A stretch of DNA of 64,000 nt, taken from assembly GCF_019130065.1 (NCBI RefSeq), contig NZ_JAHSPG010000015.1, positions 248,001 through 312,000 of the forward strand, given 5' to 3'. Within the stretch, counting starts at the first letter, position 1; every line of letters starts with the position of its first letter. Made by a program: the position numbers and the translations under genes. Below, piece by piece: positions 34,811-44,077 of the stretch. The notes under the pieces are model-generated. The model ran no database searches and was not told where the DNA came from. It saw only the letters and a program-made list of their open reading frames with translations. The stretch comes from Pinibacter aurantiacus (GTDB lineage: Bacteria; Bacteroidota; Bacteroidia; Chitinophagales; Chitinophagaceae).

Positions 34811-35821
34811 ATGGAACGCAACTTTTACATCTTCACTTTTTTCATGTTGGCGATTGTTTTGATAGGCTGTAATTTTTTCGATAAGAAAGGTAAATCAGAG
34901 AACGAGAAAATACTTAAGTCGCCCCCATTTGATGTATTGACTGATAGTATCAGATTACTACCGGACAATGCAGATCTCTACAAACAAAGGGCGGGGCTTC
35001 TTTCCCAAAAAGGATTTCATGAGCTTGCAACGGAAGATTTCAAAAAAGCATGGAGCTTGCAGCCGGATGAGATTACTGCTACATCCTATGCTTCTAATTT
35101 AATGATTACAGGAAACCTTAATGAAGCGCTGGATCTGCTGCACCAATGCATGAAGATGTATCCTGCCAATACGGATTTCAAAAGGAAGATTGCTGAAATA
35201 TACGTTAGTGAAGGCAAGAGAGAAGATGCGCTGGCTTTATATGACGATATGATCAGTAAAGACAGCAACGATTTTGAAGCTTGGTATGAGAAGGGCACGC
35301 TACTTGCCGCTCTCGCCGATACGACGCAGGCGATTGCTGATCTTGAGAAATCTTATACTATCCAGCCTTTGCAGCTTTCTGGTCTTGCGCTTGCTAATTT
35401 GTATGCAGAGACAAAAAACAAGAAAACGCTTTCTCTTTGCGACGCTTTGCTCAAAGCCGATTCCACCGGTGAATTGATCGATGCCGTTTTTCTGAAAGGA
35501 GTGTACTACTCTAACATAAATGATTACGCGAACGCTGTCGCGCAATTTGACCAATGCATAAAAATAGATTGGAAGTTTACCGACGCCTATATTGAAAAAG
35601 GAATTCTTTTTATTGAACAAAAAAAACCACAGGAAGCGATCACTACGCTTCAACTGGCCACAACTGTTTCCAACACTGATGCAGACGTTTACTACTGGCT
35701 TGGTAGGGCTTACGAAGCTGCCGGCAATAAAGAGGAAGCGTTAAATAATTACATCAGGGCAAGTCAGCTCGACCGCAATTTTACCGAAGCAAAAGAAGGA
35801 ATTAAGAGAGTAAAAGGCTAG
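34811..35821 (+). CDS. TPR-repeat lipoprotein
   Basis: The protein has 336 residues. A lipoprotein signal (FTFFMLAIVLIGC, Cys20) is followed by about eight tetratricopeptide repeats from residue 45 to the end, for example NADLYKQRAGLLSQKGFHEL and AYEAAGNKEEALNNYIRASQ. It is probably anchored in the envelope as a protein-interaction scaffold. No enzymatic domain is seen. The start codon follows the nested repeat element directly. Confidence 0.85.
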   Translation: MERNFYIFTFFMLAIVLIGCNFFDKKGKSENEKILKSPPFDVLTDSIRLLPDNADLYKQRAGLLSQKGFHELATEDFKKAWSLQPDEITATSYASNLMITGNLNEALDLLHQCMKMYPANTDFKRKIAEIYVSEGKREDALALYDDMISKDSNDFEAWYEKGTLLAALADTTQAIADLEKSYTIQPLQLSGLALANLYAETKNKKTLSLCDALLKADSTGELIDAVFLKGVYYSNINDYANAVAQFDQCIKIDWKFTDAYIEKGILFIEQKKPQEAITTLQLATTVSNTDADVYYWLGRAYEAAGNKEEALNNYIRASQLDRNFTEAKEGIKRVKG

Positions 35822-35894
35822 TTGAGAGTTGTTCTTTTTGTAAAGACTGACCCCTTAGACATAACTCTCAACTCTCCATTCTCAACTCTCAACT
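35821..35894. repeat. Inverted-repeat element, GTTGAGAGTT unit
   Basis: A short left arm (35821-35831) begins with the last base of the TPR gene stop codon; the right arm (35862-35894) has ACTCTCAACTCTC units. Confidence 0.65.
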
Positions 35895-35929
35895 AAATTG
35901 CTATCTTGCCAACCAAAAAAATACACATC

Positions 35930-36577
35930 ATGCCCATCATAGCACCATCACTACTTGCGTCTGATTTTTTACACCTTGCTGATGAATGTAAAATGCTTAA
36001 TGAAAGTGAAGCGGATTGGTTTCACCTGGATGTGATGGATGGACGTTTTGTTCCCAACATTAGCTATGGCTTGCCGGTGATTGAACAAATTCGCACGGCA
36101 ACTACAAAAATTTGTGATGTGCACTTAATGATCGAAGAGCCTGAAAAATATGCACAGGACTTTAAAAATGCCGGCGCAGATATTTTGACGGTTCATTATG
36201 AAGCATGCAGGCATTTGCACAGAAACATTCAGCAAATAAAAGACCTTGGCATGCTGGCCGGTGTAGCGCTTAATCCTCATACACCTATTCAGTTGCTGCA
36301 AGACGTAATACAGGACATTGACTTAGTCCTGATCATGAGTGTGAACCCTGGTTTTGGAGGACAGAAATTCATTCCTCAAACGCTAAAGAAAATCAAAGCG
36401 CTTCGCGAAAGAATCGATATGCTGGGCCTAAATACAAAAATTGAAGTAGATGGTGGCGTAACATTAGCAAATGCAAAATCTATTATCGAAGCTGGCGCCC
36501 ATGTGCTAGTGGCTGGCAGCACCGTTTTCAAATCGAAAGACCCGAAGCAGACGATACACGAGCTGAAAAGCATTTAA
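35930..36577 (+). CDS. rpe: Ribulose-phosphate 3-epimerase
   Basis: The protein has 215 residues from the ATG at 35930 (MPIIAPSLLASDF), the canonical start; an upstream TTG would add eight residues. A TIM barrel with metal-site motifs WFHLDVMDGRFVPN, CDVHLMIEEPE, SVNPGFGGQKFIP and the final EVDGGV with GAHVLVAGSTVF. It interconverts ribulose-5-P and xylulose-5-P in the pentose phosphate pathway. Length and motifs are complete. Confidence 0.98.
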   Translation: MPIIAPSLLASDFLHLADECKMLNESEADWFHLDVMDGRFVPNISYGLPVIEQIRTATTKICDVHLMIEEPEKYAQDFKNAGADILTVHYEACRHLHRNIQQIKDLGMLAGVALNPHTPIQLLQDVIQDIDLVLIMSVNPGFGGQKFIPQTLKKIKALRERIDMLGLNTKIEVDGGVTLANAKSIIEAGAHVLVAGSTVFKSKDPKQTIHELKSI

Positions 36578-36581
36578 GAAA

Positions 36582-36865
36582 AGGAACGCAGATTTTCACG
36601 ATTGTGATGATTTGATTTAAAGCACACGGATGACACAGATTAGACGGATTTACACGGATTTTTTCCCGTGGGTGACTACGTTGAAGCTGATGTGTTTTTA
36701 TTGGTACTGTGATTCTAAAATTTAAAGTCTATGTTTTGTTAGCGCCTCTTTAAAGGTTAAACTTATAAAACAAAAATCCGTGTAAATCCGTCTAATCTGT
36801 GTCATCCGTGTGCCCATCTCAATCTCAAATCACGACCATCGCGACAATCATGAAAATCAGCGTTC
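36582..36865. repeat. Double-nested inverted-repeat element
   Basis: Outer arms 36582-36612 and 36822-36865 use the CGCAGATTTTCACGATTG unit; inner arms 36620-36663 and 36773-36814 use ACGGATGACACAGATTAGAC. The inner arms match for about 40 nt. It fills the 350-base gap between rpe and the TonB receptor, where no gene is seen. Confidence 0.9.
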
Positions 36866-36927
36866 AATATCTCTCCCCTTTCTCGAATTAAAAAGTTAAT
36901 ATTGCTGCGAACAAACCATTGCCGGTA

Positions 36928-39417
36928 ATGACTTTAAGAAGATCATTTGCAATATTATTCCTCCTTTTCCTTATCCAATTTGTGTCCGCGCAGAAAAAAA
37001 CCGCTTTTATTTCTGGTAAAGTGCTGGATGAAAATGAAACCCCGATAGCACGTGTTTCTGTTGTGGTTTTGGGTCAAACAAATGGGATCTTCACAAGCGA
37101 CTCTGGCACCTTTAAATTGAAAGTTCCTGCCAATAAAGCATTCGCGATTGTATTTACTTACACAGGTTATAAACAAGAGCAACGCAATTTCATTTTGAAT
37201 GAAAACGAAAATGAAACGGTTGTTGTTCGGATGGAAAAAAGTGCGAAGGAACTGGAAGAAGTGATCATTACAAACGATCGCAAGCAACGCGAAGAAGCAG
37301 GACTGATGCTCATCAATCCGAAACAGGTCATCAATATTCCCTCTCCCACCGGCGGTATTGAAAGTATGATCAAAGTATTTGTGGGCAGCAATAATGAGCT
37401 AACATCAAATTATTCTGTTCGCGGTGGTAACTACGATGAGAATCTTATTTATGTGAATGACTTCGAAATATTTCGGCCATATCTCGTAAAAAGCGGGCAG
37501 CAGGAAGGCTTAAGTTTTATCAATCCGGAACTGACACGCACGGTAAGCTTTTACAATGGCGGATTTCAAGCGAAGTACGGAGATAAGATGTCTTCTGTTT
37601 TGGACATCCAATACAAAAAACCAAAACGTTTTGGAGGCTCTGCATATATCAGTTTACTGGAACAAGGTTTTAATGTGGAAGGAACTGATAAGAAAAACAA
37701 GTTCACCTATTTGCTTGGCGTAAGGAACAGAAGCAATCAGAATCTTTTAAGTAGCCAGGAAACGAAGGGAAGCTACATTCCATCTTCGACAGACTTTCAG
37801 GGCTTGTTCACTTATCAGCTTACTGACAAATTATCTGCAGAACTGTTAACCAATTTTTCCAAAACCAAATTCACATTAATTCCAGAATTTAGTAGTCAAA
37901 CTGCTTCTGTTTTCTCGGCCTATTACACTTCAAATTTGGGTCTTGATACTTACTTCGAGGGCCGAGAAAAAGACGAATACAAAACCAATTTTGTTGGCTT
38001 AAGTGTGATCCAGCAACCGCGTAGTAATCTTCGTTTAAAATGGATGGCGAGTTATTTCCAGGACAACGAAAAGGAAACGGTTGACATCACCGGTGCTTAT
38101 ATTTTTGGCGAAAGAAGTTTTGATAAAACACAAAGTGATTACGGCCAAATTACCAATCCGCTTGGTGTCGGCCAGTACCAGCAATACACCCGGGACCGCC
38201 TGAACATTGATGTTTGGAACATCAGCCATAAAGGAACACTTCGCAAGAACAGGAACTTTTGGCAATGGGGTGCTACCGCAGAAAAGCAGCTTGTTCACGA
38301 CAAAATGCACGAGTGGGAACTGCAGGACTCTGCCGGCTATACTTTGCCATACAACACGTCGCAGTTGAACATGTCAAGCTATTTGCATTCTTCGGCAGAT
38401 CTTGATATCAACAGGTTTTCAGGTTACATACAGGACAATATAAGCTTTCACGATTCATCGGGCTTTACATTGCAGGCAGGAGCAAGATTCAACTACAACA
38501 CTCTTAACAAAGAATTTCTAGTTTCTCCCCGTGTTGGTTTGTCATGGACGCCTACACACTGGAAAAGAGACATTGTTTTCAAAGGTGCCCTTGGATTGTA
38601 CCAGCAGCCGCCTTTTTATCGTGAAATGAGGCGTTATGATGGAACGCTTAACACTGACCTCAAATCCCAAAAAAGCTGGCAGGTAACTGCCGGAATGGAT
38701 TACAATTTCGTCGGCCTTAACGATCGCGCATTGCGCTTTACAGCAGAGGCATACTACAAAGGCATGTGGGATGTGGTTCCTTATGATATCGACAATGTAA
38801 ATCTTCGCTACTATGGACAAAACAGCGCGAAAGCATATGCAACAGGCCTTGAGATGCGTTTGTTTGGTGACATTGTAAAAGATGCTGAAAGCTGGGTGAG
38901 TCTTGGCTTTATGCGCACCAGGGAAAATATCGAAGGTGATCACTATTATGACTACACACTCGATTCACTGAATCATCCGGTTGACAGCACTTTGCACGAA
39001 GGCGGCTGGTTCCGCAGGCCGACTGATCGCCTGATCACTTTTGGTTTATTTTTCCAGGATTATTTGTCGACAAATAAAAACTTCAAGGTTTATCTCAATA
39101 CGCTTTATGGAACCAATCTTCCGTACAACGTTCCAGGAAGTGTGAAGTATCGCAACGCTTTAACCATCGATCCATATATTCGTGTCGATATAGGTTTCAG
39201 TGCATTGCTGCTTGACAGCGATCGCAGCAAACGCCGCAGCCACAGTCCTTTCAAAGGTTTTGAAAACATCTGGGCAACGCTTGAAGTGTTCAATCTGCTC
39301 GATCGTGACAATGTTATTTCCTATCAGTTTATAAAAGACTACTCGAACACAACCTACGCGATTCCAAACAGGTTAACGCCGAGGTTGTTGAACATTAAGG
39401 TGGTTGCTCGTTGGTAA
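36928..39417 (+). CDS. TonB-dependent receptor, carboxypeptidase-like N-domain
   Basis: The protein has 829 residues from the ATG at 36928. The signal peptide is ILFLLFLIQFVSAQ. A CarboxypepD_reg-like domain spans about 25-110 (ISGKVLDENETPIARVSVVV). The plug has YSVRGGNYDENLIYVNDFEI, followed by a long barrel ending NIKVVARW. Neither a DUF4249 nor a SusD partner is adjacent, unlike the receptor at 22.2 kb. Ligand unknown. Confidence 0.92.
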   Translation: MTLRRSFAILFLLFLIQFVSAQKKTAFISGKVLDENETPIARVSVVVLGQTNGIFTSDSGTFKLKVPANKAFAIVFTYTGYKQEQRNFILNENENETVVVRMEKSAKELEEVIITNDRKQREEAGLMLINPKQVINIPSPTGGIESMIKVFVGSNNELTSNYSVRGGNYDENLIYVNDFEIFRPYLVKSGQQEGLSFINPELTRTVSFYNGGFQAKYGDKMSSVLDIQYKKPKRFGGSAYISLLEQGFNVEGTDKKNKFTYLLGVRNRSNQNLLSSQETKGSYIPSSTDFQGLFTYQLTDKLSAELLTNFSKTKFTLIPEFSSQTASVFSAYYTSNLGLDTYFEGREKDEYKTNFVGLSVIQQPRSNLRLKWMASYFQDNEKETVDITGAYIFGERSFDKTQSDYGQITNPLGVGQYQQYTRDRLNIDVWNISHKGTLRKNRNFWQWGATAEKQLVHDKMHEWELQDSAGYTLPYNTSQLNMSSYLHSSADLDINRFSGYIQDNISFHDSSGFTLQAGARFNYNTLNKEFLVSPRVGLSWTPTHWKRDIVFKGALGLYQQPPFYREMRRYDGTLNTDLKSQKSWQVTAGMDYNFVGLNDRALRFTAEAYYKGMWDVVPYDIDNVNLRYYGQNSAKAYATGLEMRLFGDIVKDAESWVSLGFMRTRENIEGDHYYDYTLDSLNHPVDSTLHEGGWFRRPTDRLITFGLFFQDYLSTNKNFKVYLNTLYGTNLPYNVPGSVKYRNALTIDPYIRVDIGFSALLLDSDRSKRRSHSPFKGFENIWATLEVFNLLDRDNVISYQFIKDYSNTTYAIPNRLTPRLLNIKVVARW

Positions 39418-39516
39418 ATTTGAAGATGTGCTGATTTGAAAATTTGAAAATGACTTGTGCGATACCGGCCTGCTCTTGAAACACCAAAATGTTACGCAGA
39501 AAGAATTTTCAAATTG
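39416..39516. repeat. Inverted-repeat element, TTGAAAATT unit
   Basis: The left arm (39416-39450) has ATTTGAAAATTTGAAAATG; a short right arm (39505-39516) TTTTCAAATT contains the stop codon (TCA, 39509-39511) of the aldehyde dehydrogenase gene. Confidence 0.7.
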
Positions 39517-40993
39517 CCTCGCGAGAGAGGCTGTCATTTACAGTTCTCCAAAGGCCCAAAGGGTTATCATTCTTCAATTCATCTGGCAGCAAGCTATCCG
39601 GCCAGTTTTGGAAAGAAATAGGGCGAACGAAACGTTTGATGCCATCTGCGCCTACAGATGTAAAACGGCTATCAGTAGTGGCTGGATAAGGCCCGCCGTG
39701 ATTCATGCTCAAACATACTTCAACCCCAGTCGGTACGCCATTCATGATGAAGCGTCCGCAAATATTCTTGATGGCTTCAATCAATGGTTCGTGTTGCTGC
39801 ACATCATTTTCCGTTGCGATAATGGTGGACGTTAATTGTCCCTCAAGATGCAATGCCACTTCCATCATTTGCTGATCATTTTCACAGATCACCAATATTG
39901 AATATGGGCCAAACACTTCCTGGTGCAACAAAACATTTTTTAGGAATTCATCAGCGCTTACCGTTGCAATCGTTGGCAAGCCTTGATTTTCCTGCGGTTG
40001 TTGCGAAGATACCGCAGCTACATGCACACCATTTTGTGCCAGCGCCTTTTGTCTTTTTTCTACAAATGCCTTTGCTATGCCGGGATGCAGCATGGTGGCG
40101 GGTGCAATGTTTTTTATTTCGTCCGATAAACTTTTTAAGAAGCGATCCAATGCCTCGCCTTTGATGCCAATTAAAATTCCTGGATTGGTACAAAACTGTC
40201 CAACGCTTGCCGTAATAGACGCGGCGTACATTTTAGCTGTTTGCTCAGCAGACTGCTTCAATTTTTCAGGCAATAAGAAAACAGGATTTACGCTGCCCAT
40301 TTCAGAGAAAACAGGAATGGGTTCTTTGCGCTGATTTGCCACATCAAACAACGCTTTTCCTCCTGCAAACGAGCCGGTAAAACCAACCGCTTTAGTACGT
40401 GGATGCAGCACGAGCGTTTTGCCGGTTTCAAAACCCTCGCCATGTATATGCGCAAAAATGCCGTCGGGCATATGCGTCTTCTTTGCTGCCGCGAATATCG
40501 CATTGGCAACCATTTCAGACGTTTCTGCATGTGCAGGATGCGCTTTTACTATAACAGGACAGCCGGCCGCAAATGCACAGGCAGTATCGCCGCCTGCCGT
40601 TGAATAGGCGAACGGAAAATTGCTGGCACCAAAAACAACGACCGGACCGAGTGGCACCATCATTTTGCGAATGTCTGGCTTCGGTGGCGTTTTATCGGGA
40701 ATGGCGGTGTCTATTCTTATATCGAGCCAATCGCCGCGTTTACAAGCATCGGCATAGCTCTTCAATTGAAATACGGTTCTCTTTCGTTCTGACTCCAACC
40801 TGTCTTTCGGCAAATTAGTTTCCTGCGAAGCTATCTCTACCAGTGGAGTGGCAATGTTATCGAGCTCATTCGCCATGGCATACATGAATTCCCATCTTCT
40901 TTGCAATGGCAATTTTCTATAGGCTAAAAATGCATCCCATGATTTTTCCATTACTGCATTGATCTCTTCTGTTGTTGCGTCTGTAAATTTCAT
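39509..40993 (-). CDS. NADP-type aldehyde dehydrogenase (ketoglutarate-semialdehyde type)
   Basis: The protein has 494 residues. The general base Glu is in FSEMGSVNPVF and the catalytic Cys in GQFCTNPGI, the form typical of 2,5-dioxovalerate (alpha-ketoglutarate semialdehyde) dehydrogenases. The cofactor segment FGASNFPFAYSTAGGDTACA and KAHPAHAETSE also fit that group. Such enzymes end non-phosphorylating pentose, uronate or hydroxyproline pathways, but no such pathway genes are adjacent. The stop codon lies in a repeat arm. Confidence 0.92.
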   Translation of the reverse strand: MKFTDATTEEINAVMEKSWDAFLAYRKLPLQRRWEFMYAMANELDNIATPLVEIASQETNLPKDRLESERKRTVFQLKSYADACKRGDWLDIRIDTAIPDKTPPKPDIRKMMVPLGPVVVFGASNFPFAYSTAGGDTACAFAAGCPVIVKAHPAHAETSEMVANAIFAAAKKTHMPDGIFAHIHGEGFETGKTLVLHPRTKAVGFTGSFAGGKALFDVANQRKEPIPVFSEMGSVNPVFLLPEKLKQSAEQTAKMYAASITASVGQFCTNPGILIGIKGEALDRFLKSLSDEIKNIAPATMLHPGIAKAFVEKRQKALAQNGVHVAAVSSQQPQENQGLPTIATVSADEFLKNVLLHQEVFGPYSILVICENDQQMMEVALHLEGQLTSTIIATENDVQQHEPLIEAIKNICGRFIMNGVPTGVEVCLSMNHGGPYPATTDSRFTSVGADGIKRFVRPISFQNWPDSLLPDELKNDNPLGLWRTVNDSLSREAI

Positions 40994-41019
40994 CGTTGAT
41001 TCTTTTTTGATTAGAAAAA

Positions 41020-41146
41020 TGGAACGCAGATTTCAAGATTGTCATGATTTCTTATGATATCTGATTTGATATTTAAGATCAGTTCTGGCAGTCAATCTCA
41101 AATATCAAATCATCAAAAATCATGACAATCATGAAAATCTGCGTTC
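41020..41146. repeat. Nested inverted-repeat element, CGCAGATTTCAAGATTGTCA unit
   Basis: The left arm (41020-41055) is followed by a TGATTTGATATTTAAGATC run; the right half (41093-41146) has CTCAAATATCAAATCATC and then CATGACAATCATGAAAATC. The order is mirrored. Confidence 0.8.
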
Positions 41147-41150
41147 TCGC

Positions 41151-43298
41151 TCATTGTTTCAAAATCTTCGCCACATATTGCTGATCTTTTGTGTGCACAA
41201 TCAAAATGTACATGCCGGCTTGCAGGCCCTTATCACGAATATCGAATTGATAGTTGCTGCCTGATCTGTCCGTTTTCCACTGAGCAACTTGTCTGCCGGA
41301 AACGTCTATAAGTGTTGCTGTCAGCGCATTGCGCGCCCTCCCTTTCACGCTGAAAGCAACATTGTCAATGACAGGATTTTTCATCAAGGCAAAATCACTT
41401 TCCACATTCACATCACTTCGTTTTAGTGCAACAACATTACTCAATGTGGATTGTCCGTCGATATCAATTTGCTTGAGCCTATAGTACAATTCAGTTTGCT
41501 CGATATTAAAATCTGTAAACGAATAACGATGTTGCTCGGTGTTTTGTTGAGTCGCTTTTACAAATCCAATCGTGGTAAAATCAACCCCATCGAAAGATCT
41601 TTCAATTTCAAACCCTTTGTTGTCGATTTCTTTAGTAGTTATCCAGTTTACAACCACATCGTCTCCTTGTTCTTTGGCGGTGAAGCTCAATAATGTTACA
41701 GGCAAAACAGACGTTATCATCACGGGATAATCCTCGGCCTGTCCATACATAAGATCATTGCAGGCTGAGTTAATATCCTGAACCGGAAAACCAGAATAAC
41801 TTGAGTAGTCATCCATTACGCGCATGCGCACAACAACATTTTCCATTGCCTGTTGCGGCACTGTGAAAGTGCCGGAAACAGTACTGTTTGGTGCTGCGTC
41901 AATTCTTGTGTTAATGTAAATTTGTTCAGTAACATTATCAAAAAAACCATCGTTATTAAAATCGATCCACACTCTTATTTGCTCCTGCTCTTCGCCCAAA
42001 ACGCTGATCGAAAATGTATTCAGACTCCCTTTGGTAAGAGAGATCACATTCAGACATCCTGTGGCTGCATTTAAATAGCCGCTGTGAGGATTATCGTCTT
42101 TAGAAGCTCCTGATAGAAAACTTCTGTCATTGATGGTAACGTTTGTTATACCCGCGAAATAGCCACTTAAACCAATTGTATTGGTAGCGGGAGTACACCG
42201 GGCGCCTGCAATAGGCACAACGCCTCCGGGAAATACAATGGGATTCAACGCTCTTGAATTAATTAAAGAAGGTCGGAATTGAAGAAGAGCAGCACGCATT
42301 TTTGCCACCTGCCCGGGAGTGAATCTATCCTGGCAATCTTCTGAAGAATAATCCATGTAATTCTTTACCACGTTGTTATCGGGAGAGCAGCTACCATAGG
42401 GAACTGCGGGACAATCTGAACGGCTTCTTTCGTGTGGCCCCGTGTCACACACACCATCTCCGTCTACGGTGCAATCTGCGTTTGGCGGGCACCTGTCAGG
42501 AATACCATCGAAATTTGCATCGTCACCCTCAAAAGTATGATACAGGCCAAGTTCGTGCCCCATTTCATGTGTAACGATCTTATTTTGCCGTGTACCAGCT
42601 TTCAAATTGTATCCAAGTGTACCGTCCGGGTCATAACCAAACGCACTGTACAAAATAACCAGTCCATCCACACCTGAGGGTGCACCAGGCAAATAAGTAA
42701 ATCCCTGCGTCCCGGCACCGCCATCATTTCCGTTTATTTCGCTTACAACCCAGATATTGCAATAGTTTGTATTGCTCCAGTTGCTTAGTTTTTTTACGTC
42801 CAGCTCATTCTGGTATCCCGGAAAGGCACTATTAGTAAGGCCGTACTGAAGATATCCATTTACCGATGATCCGTTTACACGGTCGATCCCGGCAGTGGGC
42901 TGGCAGGATGGATCAACTTTTGCCAGTTCAAACTCAATGCCCACATCTACGCTGTTTCCTAACTGCGCCCGGTAATATTTTGTAAGAAATGTTATGGCGC
43001 TTGTCACTTGGGCATCTGAAATATTGGAGCCAACGCCGGCAGCCTCGCCTTTATGAATAACGTGCACTACCACCGGTATTTTGAAGATGGAACCAGGAGT
43101 TCCGTCGCCACCGGCAGAACCCAGTGTTTTAGAACCGTTCTGTATCTTAAAGTTTTCGTTTAATTTTTTATAGTGGGGATCGGCTTTCTGAAGCTTGTGG
43201 TTTACTTCGTCAAAACCACAGGTATATTGGGCATTGGCGCGGCTAAATAGTATACACAAAGCCGGAATAATGACTATCCACAGACACAAGCTCCTCAT
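41151..43298 (-). CDS. Secreted M43 (pappalysin/cytophagalysin) metalloprotease with T9SS tail
   Basis: The protein has 715 residues from the ATG at 43298. Signal peptide IPALCILFSRANAQ. The zinc motif HEMGHELGLYH with Met-turn NYMDYSSEDCQDRFTPGQ defines an M43 metallopeptidase. A GEVED-like domain (RVWIDFNNDGFFDNVTEQ) and an Fn3-like segment (SFTAKEQGDDVVVNWITTKE) follow. The last about 80 residues match a type-A T9SS C-terminal sorting domain (GLQAGMYILIVHTKDQQYVA). Expected to be exported through the Por/T9SS machinery and act outside the cell on proteins. Confidence 0.94.
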   Translation of the reverse strand: MRSLCLWIVIIPALCILFSRANAQYTCGFDEVNHKLQKADPHYKKLNENFKIQNGSKTLGSAGGDGTPGSIFKIPVVVHVIHKGEAAGVGSNISDAQVTSAITFLTKYYRAQLGNSVDVGIEFELAKVDPSCQPTAGIDRVNGSSVNGYLQYGLTNSAFPGYQNELDVKKLSNWSNTNYCNIWVVSEINGNDGGAGTQGFTYLPGAPSGVDGLVILYSAFGYDPDGTLGYNLKAGTRQNKIVTHEMGHELGLYHTFEGDDANFDGIPDRCPPNADCTVDGDGVCDTGPHERSRSDCPAVPYGSCSPDNNVVKNYMDYSSEDCQDRFTPGQVAKMRAALLQFRPSLINSRALNPIVFPGGVVPIAGARCTPATNTIGLSGYFAGITNVTINDRSFLSGASKDDNPHSGYLNAATGCLNVISLTKGSLNTFSISVLGEEQEQIRVWIDFNNDGFFDNVTEQIYINTRIDAAPNSTVSGTFTVPQQAMENVVVRMRVMDDYSSYSGFPVQDINSACNDLMYGQAEDYPVMITSVLPVTLLSFTAKEQGDDVVVNWITTKEIDNKGFEIERSFDGVDFTTIGFVKATQQNTEQHRYSFTDFNIEQTELYYRLKQIDIDGQSTLSNVVALKRSDVNVESDFALMKNPVIDNVAFSVKGRARNALTATLIDVSGRQVAQWKTDRSGSNYQFDIRDKGLQAGMYILIVHTKDQQYVAKILKQ

Positions 43299-43483
43299 AT
43301 GCAAGAATTGTTATCGTAAGTTACCGATTTCCTTTGGGAAGCCGTGTTACCAATCGCAAATCTGTGATTTCTAGATATCTCCATAATTCAGCGGTGAGCA
43401 GTTTGACAATTATGGTTTTCAATGTGCGGATAGCGGGGTTACCAGATCAAACAATGACGAAATATTGTGCCAATTTTTTGCAA

Positions 43484-43513
43484 TAAAAAAAGCCGCAAAT
43501 AATTGCGGCTTTT
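43484..43513 (-). terminator. Terminator of the PUR-family gene
   Basis: On the minus strand AAAAGCCGCAA-TTAT-TTGCGGCTTTTTTT. Confidence 0.9.
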
Positions 43514-43531
43514 CATTTATCGGAAAAAATT

Positions 43532-43945
43532 TTACCATTTGTCTACATCTTCGCCCAGAGTATCTGCAACCGGAGCTGCCGCAGGTGAAGGAGTAACTGT
43601 AGTTGATTCAGCAACGATATTTTCGCTAGTTGCAACCTCACCCTCGTTGTCGTAATTATCGTGGTTGTACGCGTCAAAATCAAAGTCGGGCATCAATTCT
43701 GTCTTCACGTAGTCTACCGCTTCTGTCAATGCTTTCAAGAACTTGTTGAAATCTTCTTTGTAAAGGAACACCTTGTGTCTGTCATACCCATCTTCGTTGA
43801 ATTTCTTACGGCTTTCAGTAATTGTAAGATAATAGTCGTTGCTGCGGGTTGCTCTTACGTCAAAGAAATAAGTTCTTCTCTTTCCGGCTCTGATGCGCTT
43901 ACTGTAAACGCTCTCCATTCTTTTTTCATTACTTTCGTACGCCAC
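43532..43945 (-). CDS. PUR-family nucleic-acid-binding protein (DUF3276)
   Basis: The protein has 137 residues. A PUR-type repeat spans about 14-90 (YSKRIRAGKRRTYFFDVRAT; DYYLTITESRKK; HKVFLYKEDFNKFLKALTEA), as in Borrelia BpuR and eukaryotic Pur-alpha, which bind single-stranded DNA and RNA. The tail from about 95 is acidic and Asn/Asp-rich, then Thr/Pro/Ala-rich. It has its own promoter and terminator. Probably an abundant nucleic-acid-binding regulator; targets unknown. Confidence 0.93.
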   Translation of the reverse strand: MAYESNEKRMESVYSKRIRAGKRRTYFFDVRATRSNDYYLTITESRKKFNEDGYDRHKVFLYKEDFNKFLKALTEAVDYVKTELMPDFDFDAYNHDNYDNEGEVATSENIVAESTTVTPSPAAAPVADTLGEDVDKW

Positions 43946-43996
43946 GGTAATAATTTTTTACAGTTAGGAATTTTTTAATTATTGTTCATTAAGCTA

Positions 43997-44004
43997 CAAA
44001 TATA
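43997..44004 (-). promoter_or_regulatory. PUR-family gene promoter (TTTTG-N18-TATATTTG)
   Basis: The minus strand reads TATATTTG 52 nt before the ATG, with TTTTG 18 nt upstream: the best complete Bacteroidota-type promoter in the window. Confidence 0.7.
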
Positions 44005-44077
44005 ATATTGTTTTCGAATTGGCAAAATTTGAAACCATTGAATCTACTGATTTTTATAAGAGTATCCACTTATTTCA

